The notes beneath the pieces were generated by a model, which worked only from the letters and a program-made list of their open reading frames with translations, was not told the origin of the DNA and searched no databases. A stretch of 64,000 nucleotides of DNA, from the NCBI RefSeq assembly GCF_009857445.1, contig NZ_WWCN01000012.1, forward strand, positions 1 to 64,000. The letters are read 5' to 3'. Shown in pieces: positions 1-8,518 of the stretch. Made by a program: the position numbers and the translations under genes. This DNA comes from Duganella flavida (GTDB lineage Bacteria > Pseudomonadota > Gammaproteobacteria > Burkholderiales > Burkholderiaceae_D). Positions within the stretch are counted from its first letter, which is position 1. Each line of letters begins with the position of its first letter.

Positions 1-2
1 GC

Positions 3-524
3 TGGCTGGCGGCGCCGCGCGTGCGGCTGGTGACGCGCTTTCCACTGGGCCTGTTCCGCGCTTGGAGTTACTGGCGGCCGGACGCGCGGGTGCTGGTGTA
101 TCCGGCGCCCGAGCTGCCGGCGCCGCCGCTGCCGTCCAGCGGCGCGGCCAGCGAGGATGGGCATGGCACGGTGGGCCTGGATAATTTTGCCGGCATCCGC
201 AGCTATCAGCCCGGCGATCCGCTCAAGCATCTGGCGTGGCGGCAGATTGCGCGCCATGATCCGGCACTGGGCGGGCAGCTGGTCAGCAAGCATTTCGAGG
301 GCGGCGCGGTGGCCGAGCTGTGTCTGGATTTTGCCGCGCTGCCGCTGGCGATGGACCTGGAACGCAAGCTGGCGCGCATGGCCAGCTGGGTGCTGCAGGC
401 GGAGCAACGCGCCCTGCCCTACCGCTTCCGCCTGGCCCAGCACGACCTCGGCCCCGCCCTTGGCGACGCCCACCGCGCCGCCTGCCTGCGCGCGCTGGCC
501 TTGTTCGGCAAGGAGGGACGATGA
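3..524 (+). CDS. DUF58 domain protein, C-terminal part (cut by window start)
   Basis: The reading frame is open from the first bases, so the true start lies outside the window; 173 codons remain. The stretch FAGIRSYQPGDPLKHLAWRQ is the conserved DUF58 signature (YxxGDxxRxIxW-like). DUF58 proteins are von Willebrand A-like membrane-associated proteins usually encoded between a MoxR-type AAA ATPase and a transglutaminase. That is the context here, because the stop overlaps the next gene's start in an ATGA at 521-524. The biochemical role of the family is not settled. Family assignment is firm; function is not. Confidence 0.9.
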   Translation, partial: WLAAPRVRLVTRFPLGLFRAWSYWRPDARVLVYPAPELPAPPLPSSGAASEDGHGTVGLDNFAGIRSYQPGDPLKHLAWRQIARHDPALGGQLVSKHFEGGAVAELCLDFAALPLAMDLERKLARMASWVLQAEQRALPYRFRLAQHDLGPALGDAHRAACLRALALFGKEGR

Positions 525-2521
525 AGCGCTTCGCGCTGCGGCTCACGCGCGACAAGGCGGATACGCTGCTGTTGCTGGTCGCCGCGCTGATGGTGCTGGC
601 GCCGCACGCGGCCCACTTGCCGCTGTGGATCAGCGCCCTCACCGGCGTTACCCTGCTGTGGCGCGCGGCGCTGACGTGGCTGGGCAAACGCCTGCCGCCG
701 GTGTGGCTGCTGGTGCCGATCGCACTGGCGGCCATGGCCAGCGTCTACCTCACTTACCGCACCTTGCTGGGCCGCGACGCCGGCGTCGCCATGCTGGTGC
801 TGCTGCTGGCCTTCAAGCTGCTGGAGATACACGCCAAACGCGACCTGTTCGTGCTGGTCTTCCTCAGTTTTTTCGTACTGCTGACCAGCTTCCTGTATTC
901 GCAGACCATACCCAGCGCGCTGTGGGTGGCGCTCACGCTGGTGGTGCTGCTGACGGCCCAGCAATCGTTCCAGTACACCGGTGCGGTGCCGCCGCTGCGC
1001 CGGCGCCTGCGCAGCGCGGCCATGCTATGCCTGCTGGCGGCGCCGCTGGCGGCGCTGCTGTTCATCGGCTTCCCACGCATCCAGGGCCCGCTATGGGGCT
1101 TGCCCGGCGATGCGCTAGGCGGCAAGACCGGCTTGAGCGACAGCATGGCGCCCGGCACCCTGTCCTCGCTGGCGCAGTCCGACGAGCCGGCCTTCCGCGT
1201 GCGCTTCTTCGGCGCTGTGCCGGCCCAGCAGCAGCTGTATTGGCGCAGCATCGTGCTGGGCGACTACGACGGCCGCACCTGGACCCGGGTGCCACGCAAA
1301 CGCGGCCTGCAGCGGCTGGAGATCGCCATCCAGGCGCGCGGCCAGCCGCTGCGCTATGAAACCACGCTGGAAGCCAGCAACACGCGCTGGCTGGCGCTGC
1401 TGGAGCTGGCCGCGCCCGGCGTGCAGCTGCCCGGCCAGCGCCTGCGCGACACCGACGAGATGGAGTGGCACACGGTCGATCCGGTGACGCAGCGCCTGCG
1501 CTTCCACGCCAGCGCCTATCTGGATTTTGCGCTGCAGGCCGGCGAGCAGCCGCAGCACATGGCGCGCTGGCTGGAGCTGCCGGCCGGCGTCAATCCGCGC
1601 ACGCTGGCGCTGGCGCAGCAGCTGCGCGCGGCCCAGCCCAACGCCGGCGCCCAGCAGCTCAGCAACGCGGTGCTGGCGCGCTTCCGCACCCAAGGCTATA
1701 GCTACACGCTGGAACCGCCGCTGCTGGGGCGCGACGCGGTGGACGATTTCCTGTTCGGCAGCAAGGCTGGTTTTTGCGAGCACTACGCCGGCGCCTATGT
1801 GGTGCTAATGCGCGCCATGGGCGTGGCAGCGCGGGTGGTGACCGGCTACCAGGGCGGTGAGCTGAATCCGGTCGACGGCTACCTGACGGTGCGCCAGTCG
1901 GACGCCCACGCCTGGGCCGAGATCTGGACCCCGCAAGCGGGCTGGCAGCGGGTCGACCCGACCGCCGCCGTGGCGCCCGAGCGGGTGCAGCGCAACCTGG
2001 CGCGCGCCCTGCCGCCCCCGTCCGGTTTCGGGCTGGCGCCGCTGCTGGAATTGCAAAACGATCCCGGCTCGTGGCTGGCGCAGCTCCGATACAACTACGC
2101 AGCGTTGAATAATTCTTGGAATCAATGGGTACTGGATTACAATCCAGATAAGCAGCGAAGTTTCCTCGAAGAACTAGGCGCCACTTTCGGCAATGCGCGC
2201 AGTGCGCTGGCGGCGCTGCTGGTGGCCGCGCTGGTGGCGCTGTGGCGCTGGCGGCAGCAGCAGCGACCGACCGATGCGCTGGACGGCTTGTATGCGGCGT
2301 TTTGCCGGCAGCAGGCGCGCCGTGGCGTCGCCCGCTTGCCAGCCGAGGGACCGCACAGCTACGCGGCGCGCTTGCGGGCAGCGCCCGGCAGTGCGGCACA
2401 GCACGCTGCGAGGGACCAGTTTTTGCACCTGTACGGTGGCCTGAAGTATGGCGCCGGCGGGACCGAATCACGCTCGGCGTCGCTGGCGACGCTGAAAAAT
2501 TTGCTACCTTTATGCCGATGA
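521..2521 (+). CDS. tgpA: TgpA-type membrane transglutaminase-like protein (DUF3488/transglutaminase/DUF4129)
   Basis: 666 aa. The start at 521 is chosen because AAGGAGGGACG lies just upstream and the ATG overlaps the preceding stop. Residues ~1-190 are a run of hydrophobic helices (DUF3488). A periplasmic transglutaminase core follows with a visible triad: C419 in GFCEHYAGA, H463 in SDAHAWAE and D479 in RVDPTAA. One more membrane helix (~560-580) precedes a cytoplasmic C-terminal DUF4129-like tail. The family includes the essential Pseudomonas TgpA. With the DUF58 gene upstream and mltB downstream, a cell-envelope role is likely; the substrate is unknown. Confidence 0.92.
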   Translation: MKRFALRLTRDKADTLLLLVAALMVLAPHAAHLPLWISALTGVTLLWRAALTWLGKRLPPVWLLVPIALAAMASVYLTYRTLLGRDAGVAMLVLLLAFKLLEIHAKRDLFVLVFLSFFVLLTSFLYSQTIPSALWVALTLVVLLTAQQSFQYTGAVPPLRRRLRSAAMLCLLAAPLAALLFIGFPRIQGPLWGLPGDALGGKTGLSDSMAPGTLSSLAQSDEPAFRVRFFGAVPAQQQLYWRSIVLGDYDGRTWTRVPRKRGLQRLEIAIQARGQPLRYETTLEASNTRWLALLELAAPGVQLPGQRLRDTDEMEWHTVDPVTQRLRFHASAYLDFALQAGEQPQHMARWLELPAGVNPRTLALAQQLRAAQPNAGAQQLSNAVLARFRTQGYSYTLEPPLLGRDAVDDFLFGSKAGFCEHYAGAYVVLMRAMGVAARVVTGYQGGELNPVDGYLTVRQSDAHAWAEIWTPQAGWQRVDPTAAVAPERVQRNLARALPPPSGFGLAPLLELQNDPGSWLAQLRYNYAALNNSWNQWVLDYNPDKQRSFLEELGATFGNARSALAALLVAALVALWRWRQQQRPTDALDGLYAAFCRQQARRGVARLPAEGPHSYAARLRAAPGSAAQHAARDQFLHLYGGLKYGAGGTESRSASLATLKNLLPLCR

Positions 2522-3666
2522 AAACCCTGATTACCGCCCTGCTGTTGAGCGCCGCCGTTGCCGGCCAGGCCGCTGCTGCCGTCGATCCGTATGGCTACAC
2601 CCTGCCGCCTAGCATGCAGAAAAAGAAAAAGCCGGCGGCCGCCAAGAAAAAGGCCGCACCGGCCGTCGACTATGTCGGCGAGTACGTCAACTTCGGCGAC
2701 TGGAAAGAGGTGCGCGCCTTCCTCGACGACCTCGCCACGCGCGATGGTTTCGACCGCGCCGAACTGAATGCCCTGATGACCCAGGTGCGCTATGTTGACG
2801 CTGCCGTGCAGCTGGTGAAACCGGCGCCGCCGGGCAAGCCGAAAAACTGGCAAGCCTACAGCAAGCTGATGATCGACCCGGTGCGCATCGACGCCGGCGT
2901 CAAGTTCTGGAACGAGAACAGCGAGGCGCTCAACCGCGCTGAATCGCTGTACGGTATTCCGGCCGAAATCCTGGTCGGGATCATCGGCGTGGAAACCGTG
3001 TACGGCCGCAACACCGGCCGCTTCCGCGTGCTCGATGCGCTGACCACGCTGGCGTTTTCGTATCCAGAAGCGCCGCAGCGGCGCGAGCGCATGGAATTCT
3101 TCCGCGGCGAACTGGAAGCGACCTTGCTGTTCGCGCGCCAGACCGGCATCGATCCGCTGTCGCTGAAAGGCTCGTTTGCCGGCGCCATCGGCATGCCGCA
3201 ATTCATGCCCAGCAGCGTGATGAAGTACGCGGTCGATTTCGACGGCAGCGGCAAGATCGATTTGCTGGCCTCCAGCAGCGATGCGATTGGCAGCGTGGCC
3301 GCCTTCCTGGCTGGCCACGGCTGGCAGCGCGAACAGGCCGGGCCACTGGTGTATGCGGCCAGCGTCTCGCCCAACCGCGCTTGGGAAGCCATGACCAACC
3401 AGGGCCTGGTGGCCAAGTACCGCGCACCGGAGCTGGGCGCGGCGGGCGTGACCACGGCCACGCCGGCGCCGGATCAGCTGTATGGTCTGGTGGATTTGCA
3501 GAATGGCGCCGAGCCCACCGAGTATTGGCTGGCCAACGCCAATTTCTTTGCCATCACACAGTACAACCGCAGTTATTTCTACGCCATGTCGGTGGTGGAG
3601 CTGGGCCAGGCGGTGAAAACGGCGCGCGGCGGTGCGCCGGCGGCGGGCTTGCCTTCAGGAATGTAA
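2518..3666 (+). CDS. mltB: Lytic murein transglycosylase B
   Basis: 382 aa from the ATG at 2518, which overlaps the tgpA stop (ATGA); an in-frame ATG at 2512 is an alternative. A signal peptide with an Ala-rich cleavage region (residues ~1-22) is followed by a Lys/Ala-rich linker. The SLT domain has the catalytic Glu at ~159 in GIIGVETVYGR and the MltB motif GAIGMPQFMPSS. MltB cleaves the MurNAc-GlcNAc bond of peptidoglycan to give 1,6-anhydro products in the periplasm. No obvious lipobox is seen, so the protein may be soluble rather than outer-membrane anchored. Overlaps suggest co-translation with tgpA. Confidence 0.94.
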   Translation: MKTLITALLLSAAVAGQAAAAVDPYGYTLPPSMQKKKKPAAAKKKAAPAVDYVGEYVNFGDWKEVRAFLDDLATRDGFDRAELNALMTQVRYVDAAVQLVKPAPPGKPKNWQAYSKLMIDPVRIDAGVKFWNENSEALNRAESLYGIPAEILVGIIGVETVYGRNTGRFRVLDALTTLAFSYPEAPQRRERMEFFRGELEATLLFARQTGIDPLSLKGSFAGAIGMPQFMPSSVMKYAVDFDGSGKIDLLASSSDAIGSVAAFLAGHGWQREQAGPLVYAASVSPNRAWEAMTNQGLVAKYRAPELGAAGVTTATPAPDQLYGLVDLQNGAEPTEYWLANANFFAITQYNRSYFYAMSVVELGQAVKTARGGAPAAGLPSGM

Positions 3667-4085
3667 GCAAGCGTAAAAAACTTTGTCCCGTGGGCTTGCT
3701 CACGGTATTGTTTAGTTGACACTTGGAAATTATTTATGCATGCTGCGGAGAAGGCAGTCAAAAGTGGGCAGCTTTGCAACGGAATTGTTATAGAATTAAC
3801 TTTAACCGTTAATTAAAAGTGCGCACCGGCAGCATATCATACGAGACGGTGTATAATTCTCACACAATGTTGCAGTCGGACAACAATACCCTGCGGGAAG
3901 TGTGTTTTTTTTATTGCTGCTGAGTATTAGATTGCAGACTGTTGTACAATTGTGTATATATTATGAAACTTGTTATCCTGGAACCCGTGTCCGTGTATGA
4001 GTACTCCTGGTAAGGATGGACATAGACGCAGCAAAGCCCCGAGTGTTGTACTTTGCAGGACAACTTTACTGAAGGAAAAGACGAC
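3667..4085 (+). promoter_or_regulatory. AT-rich intergenic region with two candidate promoters and a small terminator-like hairpin
   Basis: No gene is seen in these 419 bases. A perfect TATAAT (3852-3857) is followed within a few bases by CACAC (3861-3865), which can pair with GTGTG (3900-3904) directly before eight T (3905-3912). This could be a very short RNA with its own terminator, or the mltB terminator. A second candidate sigma-70 promoter is TTGCAG (3932-3937), a 17-bp spacer and TATATA (3955-3960), well placed to drive the gene at 4086. No experimental support is visible. Confidence 0.45.
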
Positions 4086-4430
4086 ATGACAAACCAAGTC
4101 GGCATAGACATGAACAACGATGCGGATGGCGATGATCTGCTGCAATACAATCCCAACCGCCTGCTCGATACCCTGATCGAGAACCTGCGTCTGAAAAACG
4201 ATGCAGCGCTGTCGCGCGCACTGGAAGTAGCACCGCCTGTGATCAGCAAAATCCGTCACCACCGCCTGCCAGTCGGCGCTTCGCTGCTGATCCGCATGCA
4301 CGAAGTATCGGACCTGAGCATCCGCGACCTGCGTTATTTGATGGGCGATCGCCGCAACAAGTTCCGCATCAGCGACAAGCAATTCAAGCCTAAAGAAGGC
4401 GAAACTCCAGGCGGCAGCAACAACGGCTAA
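4086..4430 (+). CDS. Small helix-turn-helix (XRE-like) protein
   Basis: 114 aa. The start at 4086 is preceded by GAAGGA with suitable spacing; an upstream TTG at 4053 is less likely. Residues ~20-75 read like a Cro/CI-type DNA-binding fold: NDAALSRALEVAPPVISKIR has the pattern of helix 2-turn-helix 3, followed by a conserved RDLRYLMGD segment. The tail is charged and ends in Gly/Ser/Asn. The gene stands alone between mltB and the convergent cysM, with its own promoter candidate and a strong terminator. The target is unknown. Confidence 0.8.
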   Translation: MTNQVGIDMNNDADGDDLLQYNPNRLLDTLIENLRLKNDAALSRALEVAPPVISKIRHHRLPVGASLLIRMHEVSDLSIRDLRYLMGDRRNKFRISDKQFKPKEGETPGGSNNG

Positions 4431-4461
4431 TCCAGCCCGCGTTAGCAGTACCTGATCAGAG

Positions 4462-4506
4462 TGCCCTCCTCCCTTATCAAGCAAGGGACGAGGGCATTTT
4501 GTTTTT
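4462..4506 (+). terminator. Intrinsic terminator of the HTH gene
   Basis: A stem pairs TGCCCTC with GAGGGCA and TCCCTT with AAGGGA around a short loop, followed by TTTTGTTTTT. It lies 32 bases after the stop at 4430 and just before the convergent cysM stop. Confidence 0.85.
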
Positions 4507-4517
4507 AGGCCGCGCCG

Positions 4518-5420
4518 TTAAGCTGGAAACACGCCGGTGGACAGATAGCGATCGCCACGGTCGCAGACGATGAACACAATGGTGGCGTTTTCCACGGTGT
4601 TGGAAATGCGCAGCGCGATTTCGCAGGCGCCGGCGGCGGAGATGCCGCAGAAGATGCCTTCCTCAGCCGCCATGCGGCGCGCCATGCGCTCCGCCGCCGC
4701 TTGCGACACGGCTTCCACGCGGTCGACGCGCGAACGGTCGTAAATCTTCGGCAGATACGCTTCCGGCCATTTGCGGATGCCGGGAATCGACGAGCCCTCT
4801 TCCGGCTCGGCGCCGATGATCTGGACTTCCGGATTCTGCTCCTTCAGGTAACGCGAGGTACCCATGATGGTGCCGGTAGTGCCCATGGCGCTGACGAAGT
4901 GGGTCACGCGGCCGTCGGTGTCGCGCCAGATTTCCGGGCCGGTGCTTTCATAGTGGGCGCGGGCGTTGTCCTGGTTGCCAAACTGGTCGAGGATGATGCC
5001 CTTGCCGTCCTTTTGCAGCTGCTCGGCCATGTCGCGCGCGTATTCCATGCCGCCGGTTTTCGGCGTCAGCATGATTTGCGCGCCGTAGGCGGCCATGCTC
5101 TGGCGGCGCTCGACGCTGAGGTTTTCCGGCATCAGTAACAGCATCTTGTAACCGCGGATGGCAGCAGCCATCGCCAGTGCGATGCCGGTGTTGCCGCTGG
5201 TGGCCTCGATCAGCGTATCGCCCGGCTTGATGTCGCCGCGCTCCTCGGCCCGTTTCAGCATCGACATGGCGGCACGGTCCTTGACCGAGCCGGCCGGATT
5301 GTTGCCTTCCAGCTTGCCGAGGATGATGTTGTTGCGGGCCGCCGCTTCGGCGCCGGGCAGGCGCGCCAGCTGCACCAGCGGCGTATTGCCGATCGTATCT
5401 TGCAAAGTCTTGTAAGCCAT
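4518..5420 (-). CDS. cysM: Cysteine synthase B (O-acetylserine sulfhydrylase)
   Basis: 300 aa from the ATG at 5420 (MAYKTLQDTIGNTPLVQL); an 11-residue upstream extension is possible but unlike the family. It is a fold-type II PLP enzyme: the PLP lysine is in NPAGSVKDRAA, the phosphate-binding loop is EATSGNTGIALA, and the later Gly-rich segment is GTTGTIMG. It makes cysteine from O-acetylserine and sulfide or thiosulfate in the cytoplasm. The length matches CysM. It is monocistronic, convergent with the HTH gene and divergent from the cNMP/TrxR fusion. Confidence 0.95.
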   Translation of the reverse strand: MAYKTLQDTIGNTPLVQLARLPGAEAAARNNIILGKLEGNNPAGSVKDRAAMSMLKRAEERGDIKPGDTLIEATSGNTGIALAMAAAIRGYKMLLLMPENLSVERRQSMAAYGAQIMLTPKTGGMEYARDMAEQLQKDGKGIILDQFGNQDNARAHYESTGPEIWRDTDGRVTHFVSAMGTTGTIMGTSRYLKEQNPEVQIIGAEPEEGSSIPGIRKWPEAYLPKIYDRSRVDRVEAVSQAAAERMARRMAAEEGIFCGISAAGACEIALRISNTVENATIVFIVCDRGDRYLSTGVFPA

Positions 5421-5496
5421 CGTCTTGTTGTTTGAGTTCGCCAAAACAAGCATTTTAGCCGAGTTGCCAGAAAGCGTACGGCTCCCACTTAAGACT

Positions 5497-5526
5497 TTGG
5501 ACTGGGACGGCCGCTTGCGCTAGACT
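5497..5526 (+). promoter_or_regulatory. Candidate sigma-70 promoter for the cNMP/TrxR fusion gene
   Basis: TTGGAC (5497-5502), an 18-bp spacer and TAGACT (5521-5526), 40 bases before the ATG at 5566. Assigned by sequence match only. Confidence 0.4.
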
Positions 5527-5565
5527 GGCAACACTTGTGCAACCATCTTCATATGCGGAATTCTC

Positions 5566-7335
5566 ATGGCCACCACTCCCTCCGACTTGCTGCCCGAACT
5601 AACCCCGGACGATCCGTCGCCGTCGCTGGCCCACAACCTGGAACAGCGCAAGCACCAGATGTTCCCCGTGCTGAGCGCGGCCGACATCCGCCATATGCAC
5701 CGTTTCGGCCATGTGATGTGCTTCAAGCATGGCGAAATGATTTTCGAGGCCGGCAAGACCAGCTTCGGCCTGATGCTGGTGCTGCAAGGCGGAATCGAGG
5801 TGAATCGCTATGATGGCCTCGGCAACACCTCGTACGTGACCACCCACCAGCCCGGCCAGTTCAGCGGCGAAGTGGCACAGCTGTCGGGCCGGCCGTCGCT
5901 GGGCAATGGCCACGCGGTGGGCGAGGTGGAAGTACTGGTGGTGCCGTCGGACTCCTTGCGCGCCTTGCTGGTGGCACATGCGGATCTGGGCGAGCGCATC
6001 GTGCGCGCGCTGATCCTGCGCCGTGTCGGCCTGATCGAGCAGGCTTCCGGCGGACCGGTGATTGTCGGGCCGCGCGGGCATGGCCGCATCCACACGCTGC
6101 AGACTTTTTTGGCGGCCAATGGCCATCCGCACATCGTGCTCGATCCCGAACATGATCGCCAGGCGGCCGATTTGATGGCGCATTACCAGCCGCGCGCGGA
6201 AGAACTGCCGCTGGTGGTGTGTCCGGATGGCGTGGTCAAGAAAAACCCGAGCGTGGTCGATATCGGCCGCTGCCTCGGCATGCTGCCGGAACTCGATACC
6301 GACAAGGTGTGGGATGTGATCGTGGTCGGCGCCGGACCGGCCGGGCTGGCCACGGCAGTGTATGCGGCCTCGGAAGGCCTGTCGGTGCTGGCGCTGGAGA
6401 CGCGCGCTTACGGCGGCCAGGCTGGCGCCAGTGCGCGCATTGAAAACTATCTCGGCTTCCCGACCGGCGTCTCCGGTCGCGCGCTGGCAGGCCGCGCCTA
6501 CGTGCAGGCGCAGAAGTTTGGCGTTGAGGTCGCGATTCCCGCGCCGGCCGGACGGCTGGTGTGCGACACCTATCCGCTGCAAGTGGAAATGTGCGGCAGC
6601 CTGCAACGCTTGAAGGCAAAGACCGTGGTGCTGTCGTGCGGCGCGCGTTATCGCCGGCCGTCGCTGGCGAATCTCAAGCAGTTCGAGGGCAAAGGTGTTT
6701 ACTACTGGGCTTCGCCGGTCGAGGCCAAGCTATGCAAGACGGAAGAGATTGTGCTGGTCGGCGGCGGCAACTCGGCCGGGCAAGCGGCGGTGTTCTTGTC
6801 GGCCTATGCGTCCAAGGTGCATATGCTGATCCGCAAGGAGAGCTTGTCGTCCACCATGTCGAGCTATTTGATCGAACGGATTCAGGCCACGCCGAATATC
6901 GCGCTGCACACCTGCACCGAAATCATCGCGCTGGAAGGCGATGAGGATGGCCTCAAACAAGTCCGCATCCGCAACGCCAAGACCGAAGAAGAATGCGATT
7001 ACGACGTCTGCCGCGTGTTCCTGTTCATCGGCGCCGATCCGAACACCGGCTGGCTCAGTGACTGCGGCGTCGACGTCGATCCGCATGGCTTCATCCGCAC
7101 CGGCTTTGACGTGACCAAGTCGCAGTGCAAAGCCAACTTCGCCAACGGCGTCTACCCGAAAGACCTGCCCTCGCGCGCCGCCTTGGAAACCAGCGTGCCG
7201 GGCGTATTTGCCATCGGTGACGTCCGCGCCACCTCCACCAAGCGCGTCGCCGCCGCCGTGGGCGAAGGCGCCGCCGTGGTCTCGCAAATCCACCAATTCC
7301 TCGCTAACCTGCCGCTCGAAAAATTGCGGAGCTGA
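5566..7335 (+). CDS. Cyclic-nucleotide-binding / thioredoxin-reductase-like fusion flavoprotein
   Basis: 589 aa. Residues ~40-165 form a CRP-type cNMP-binding fold (GEMIFEAGKTSFGLMLVLQGGIEV). Residues ~165-240 look like a thioredoxin-fold segment without a CxxC. From ~247 comes a class-II pyridine nucleotide-disulfide oxidoreductase with FAD motif VVGAGPAGLATAVYAASEG, GGQAGASARIENYLGFP, NADPH motif LVGGGNSAGQAA, and C-terminal FAIGDVRATSTKRVAAAVGEG. At the place where thioredoxin reductases have CATC, this protein reads YYWASPVEAKLC, so the redox disulfide is absent. It is probably an NADPH-dependent flavoprotein that does not reduce thioredoxin in the classical way and may be gated by a nucleotide. 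The electron acceptor is unknown. Confidence 0.88.
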   Translation: MATTPSDLLPELTPDDPSPSLAHNLEQRKHQMFPVLSAADIRHMHRFGHVMCFKHGEMIFEAGKTSFGLMLVLQGGIEVNRYDGLGNTSYVTTHQPGQFSGEVAQLSGRPSLGNGHAVGEVEVLVVPSDSLRALLVAHADLGERIVRALILRRVGLIEQASGGPVIVGPRGHGRIHTLQTFLAANGHPHIVLDPEHDRQAADLMAHYQPRAEELPLVVCPDGVVKKNPSVVDIGRCLGMLPELDTDKVWDVIVVGAGPAGLATAVYAASEGLSVLALETRAYGGQAGASARIENYLGFPTGVSGRALAGRAYVQAQKFGVEVAIPAPAGRLVCDTYPLQVEMCGSLQRLKAKTVVLSCGARYRRPSLANLKQFEGKGVYYWASPVEAKLCKTEEIVLVGGGNSAGQAAVFLSAYASKVHMLIRKESLSSTMSSYLIERIQATPNIALHTCTEIIALEGDEDGLKQVRIRNAKTEEECDYDVCRVFLFIGADPNTGWLSDCGVDVDPHGFIRTGFDVTKSQCKANFANGVYPKDLPSRAALETSVPGVFAIGDVRATSTKRVAAAVGEGAAVVSQIHQFLANLPLEKLRS

Positions 7336-8354
7336 GCGCATCGAGGCGATGAGGACGCGTCGCCAGCAATTGGCCAAAGAAGGCCAGCGTCGGCGCAGAC
7401 GACAGGAACACCAGTTGTTCCTTGTCGGGCTGCGCATACCAATCGGTGCTGTTCAGCCATGTGCATAGTGCCTCATCCAGCCTGAACTCACGCGCCTGCT
7501 CTACGCCTTGGAAAGACTTCATCAGGTCTACATCAGCTGGATTGCGTAAGGCGGCAAGTGCAATCAGGCATACACGCGTGCGCTGCGCGTTAGGCACTCC
7601 TCGCTGAAGTAATTTTTGATAGTGAATCGCCCTCCATGTCCAGCAACATCCTAAGCGCAACGGCTCGAATTGCGCCAAAATGTAATCTGCTGCAGAAAGG
7701 TAAAAACTGTCTTGCAATTCTGGCGCCAGGCTGGCACACAGTTCCAGCGCGAATCAGCGTTAGCTCAAACTTTTCCAACCATCCGGCATAATCGGCCCGG
7801 CCGGCGCTATGCCAGCGCAAGATCATTGGCATCGCAGCTAACAGCTGCGATGCGGGTAGAAAAGGTAATAGCGTCATCAAGGCCGTCCGCGCAGCGCGCT
7901 GCACTTGGGGCACCCAGTCATTCAAGCGCTCTACCACGACCGGCAACAACTCTGGCAGCGCCAACTCTACGATACGCTTAAGCACCACTTCACGCATATA
8001 GCATGTTGGATGCGCAGCATGCTGCAGTAAAAATTCGGCAGACTCCGTAGTACTGATTTTTTTAAACAGCTCCGCATAGTAATGATTGATCGGCGCAGAC
8101 GCAGAAGGAGTCACAAGCAAAGGCGCAGCTACGGGCGCAGGCGCTGGCGGTGTCTTCCTGAGGACATAGGGCGGTGAGGTGTCTGCCAAATCCTTAGCGG
8201 GAGGTTTTCTCTTTTGCCTTTCTCTTTTTGTCTCTTTCTCTCTCTTTTGAACTCTTCGCTCTCGCTCCTGTCCAAGAGACAGAAAGAGATAAAAAGAGAA
8301 CGAAAGAGAAAGGGGAAAAAAAATGTGTCCCGCTAAGGAAGAGAAAACTAGCAC
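7304..8354 (-). pseudogene. Helical (HEAT-like) repeat protein gene interrupted by a frameshift
   Basis: Two minus-strand frames join into one sensible protein. The upstream part (8354-7590) carries amphipathic helices such as REVVLKRIVELALPELLPVV and VQRAARTALMTLLPFL. The downstream part (to 7304) continues with LCASLAPELQDSFYLSAADY and CLIALAALRNPADVDLM. The switch of frame falls near 7745-7765. The N-terminal ~60 codons are low-complexity Arg/Glu/Lys translated from the purine-rich hairpin at 8220-8300, so the true start is probably further in. The 3' end overlaps the preceding convergent gene by 32 bp. The gene is broken or carries a sequencing indel; the function of the intact form is unknown. 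Confidence 0.6.
8220..8300. repeat. Long purine/pyrimidine inverted repeat
   Basis: A 27-nt pyrimidine arm (8220-8246) is complementary to a 27-nt purine arm (8274-8300) with two mismatches, around a 27-nt loop; further GA-rich sequence follows to ~8320. The arms consist almost only of C/T or A/G. Confidence 0.85.
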
Positions 8355-8379
8355 GCCGCCTATACTCCCGGCAATCGTT

Positions 8380-8518
8380 TATAACGAGCTGCGCAGCTAT
8401 TTGCGCGAGAGCGGCAGCACGCTGTCGCGAGCGAAGCGCTGATTAAGGCCGTCCAACTCTGGAGCACCGCCTGCCCAAATACCGCCGCGCGTGGGACTTG
8501 CTGGAGGACGTCGATTAA
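8380..8518 (+). pseudogene. Remnant of an unidentified coding sequence
   Basis: Three protein-like pieces follow each other in three different frames: YNELRSYLRESGSTLSR, then EALIKAVQLW, then LEHRLPKYRRAWDLLEDVD with a stop at 8516-8518. Together they look like the C-terminal ~50 residues of one protein with two indels. The rest of the gene is missing; the upstream side is the purine hairpin. The family is not recognised. Confidence 0.4.
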
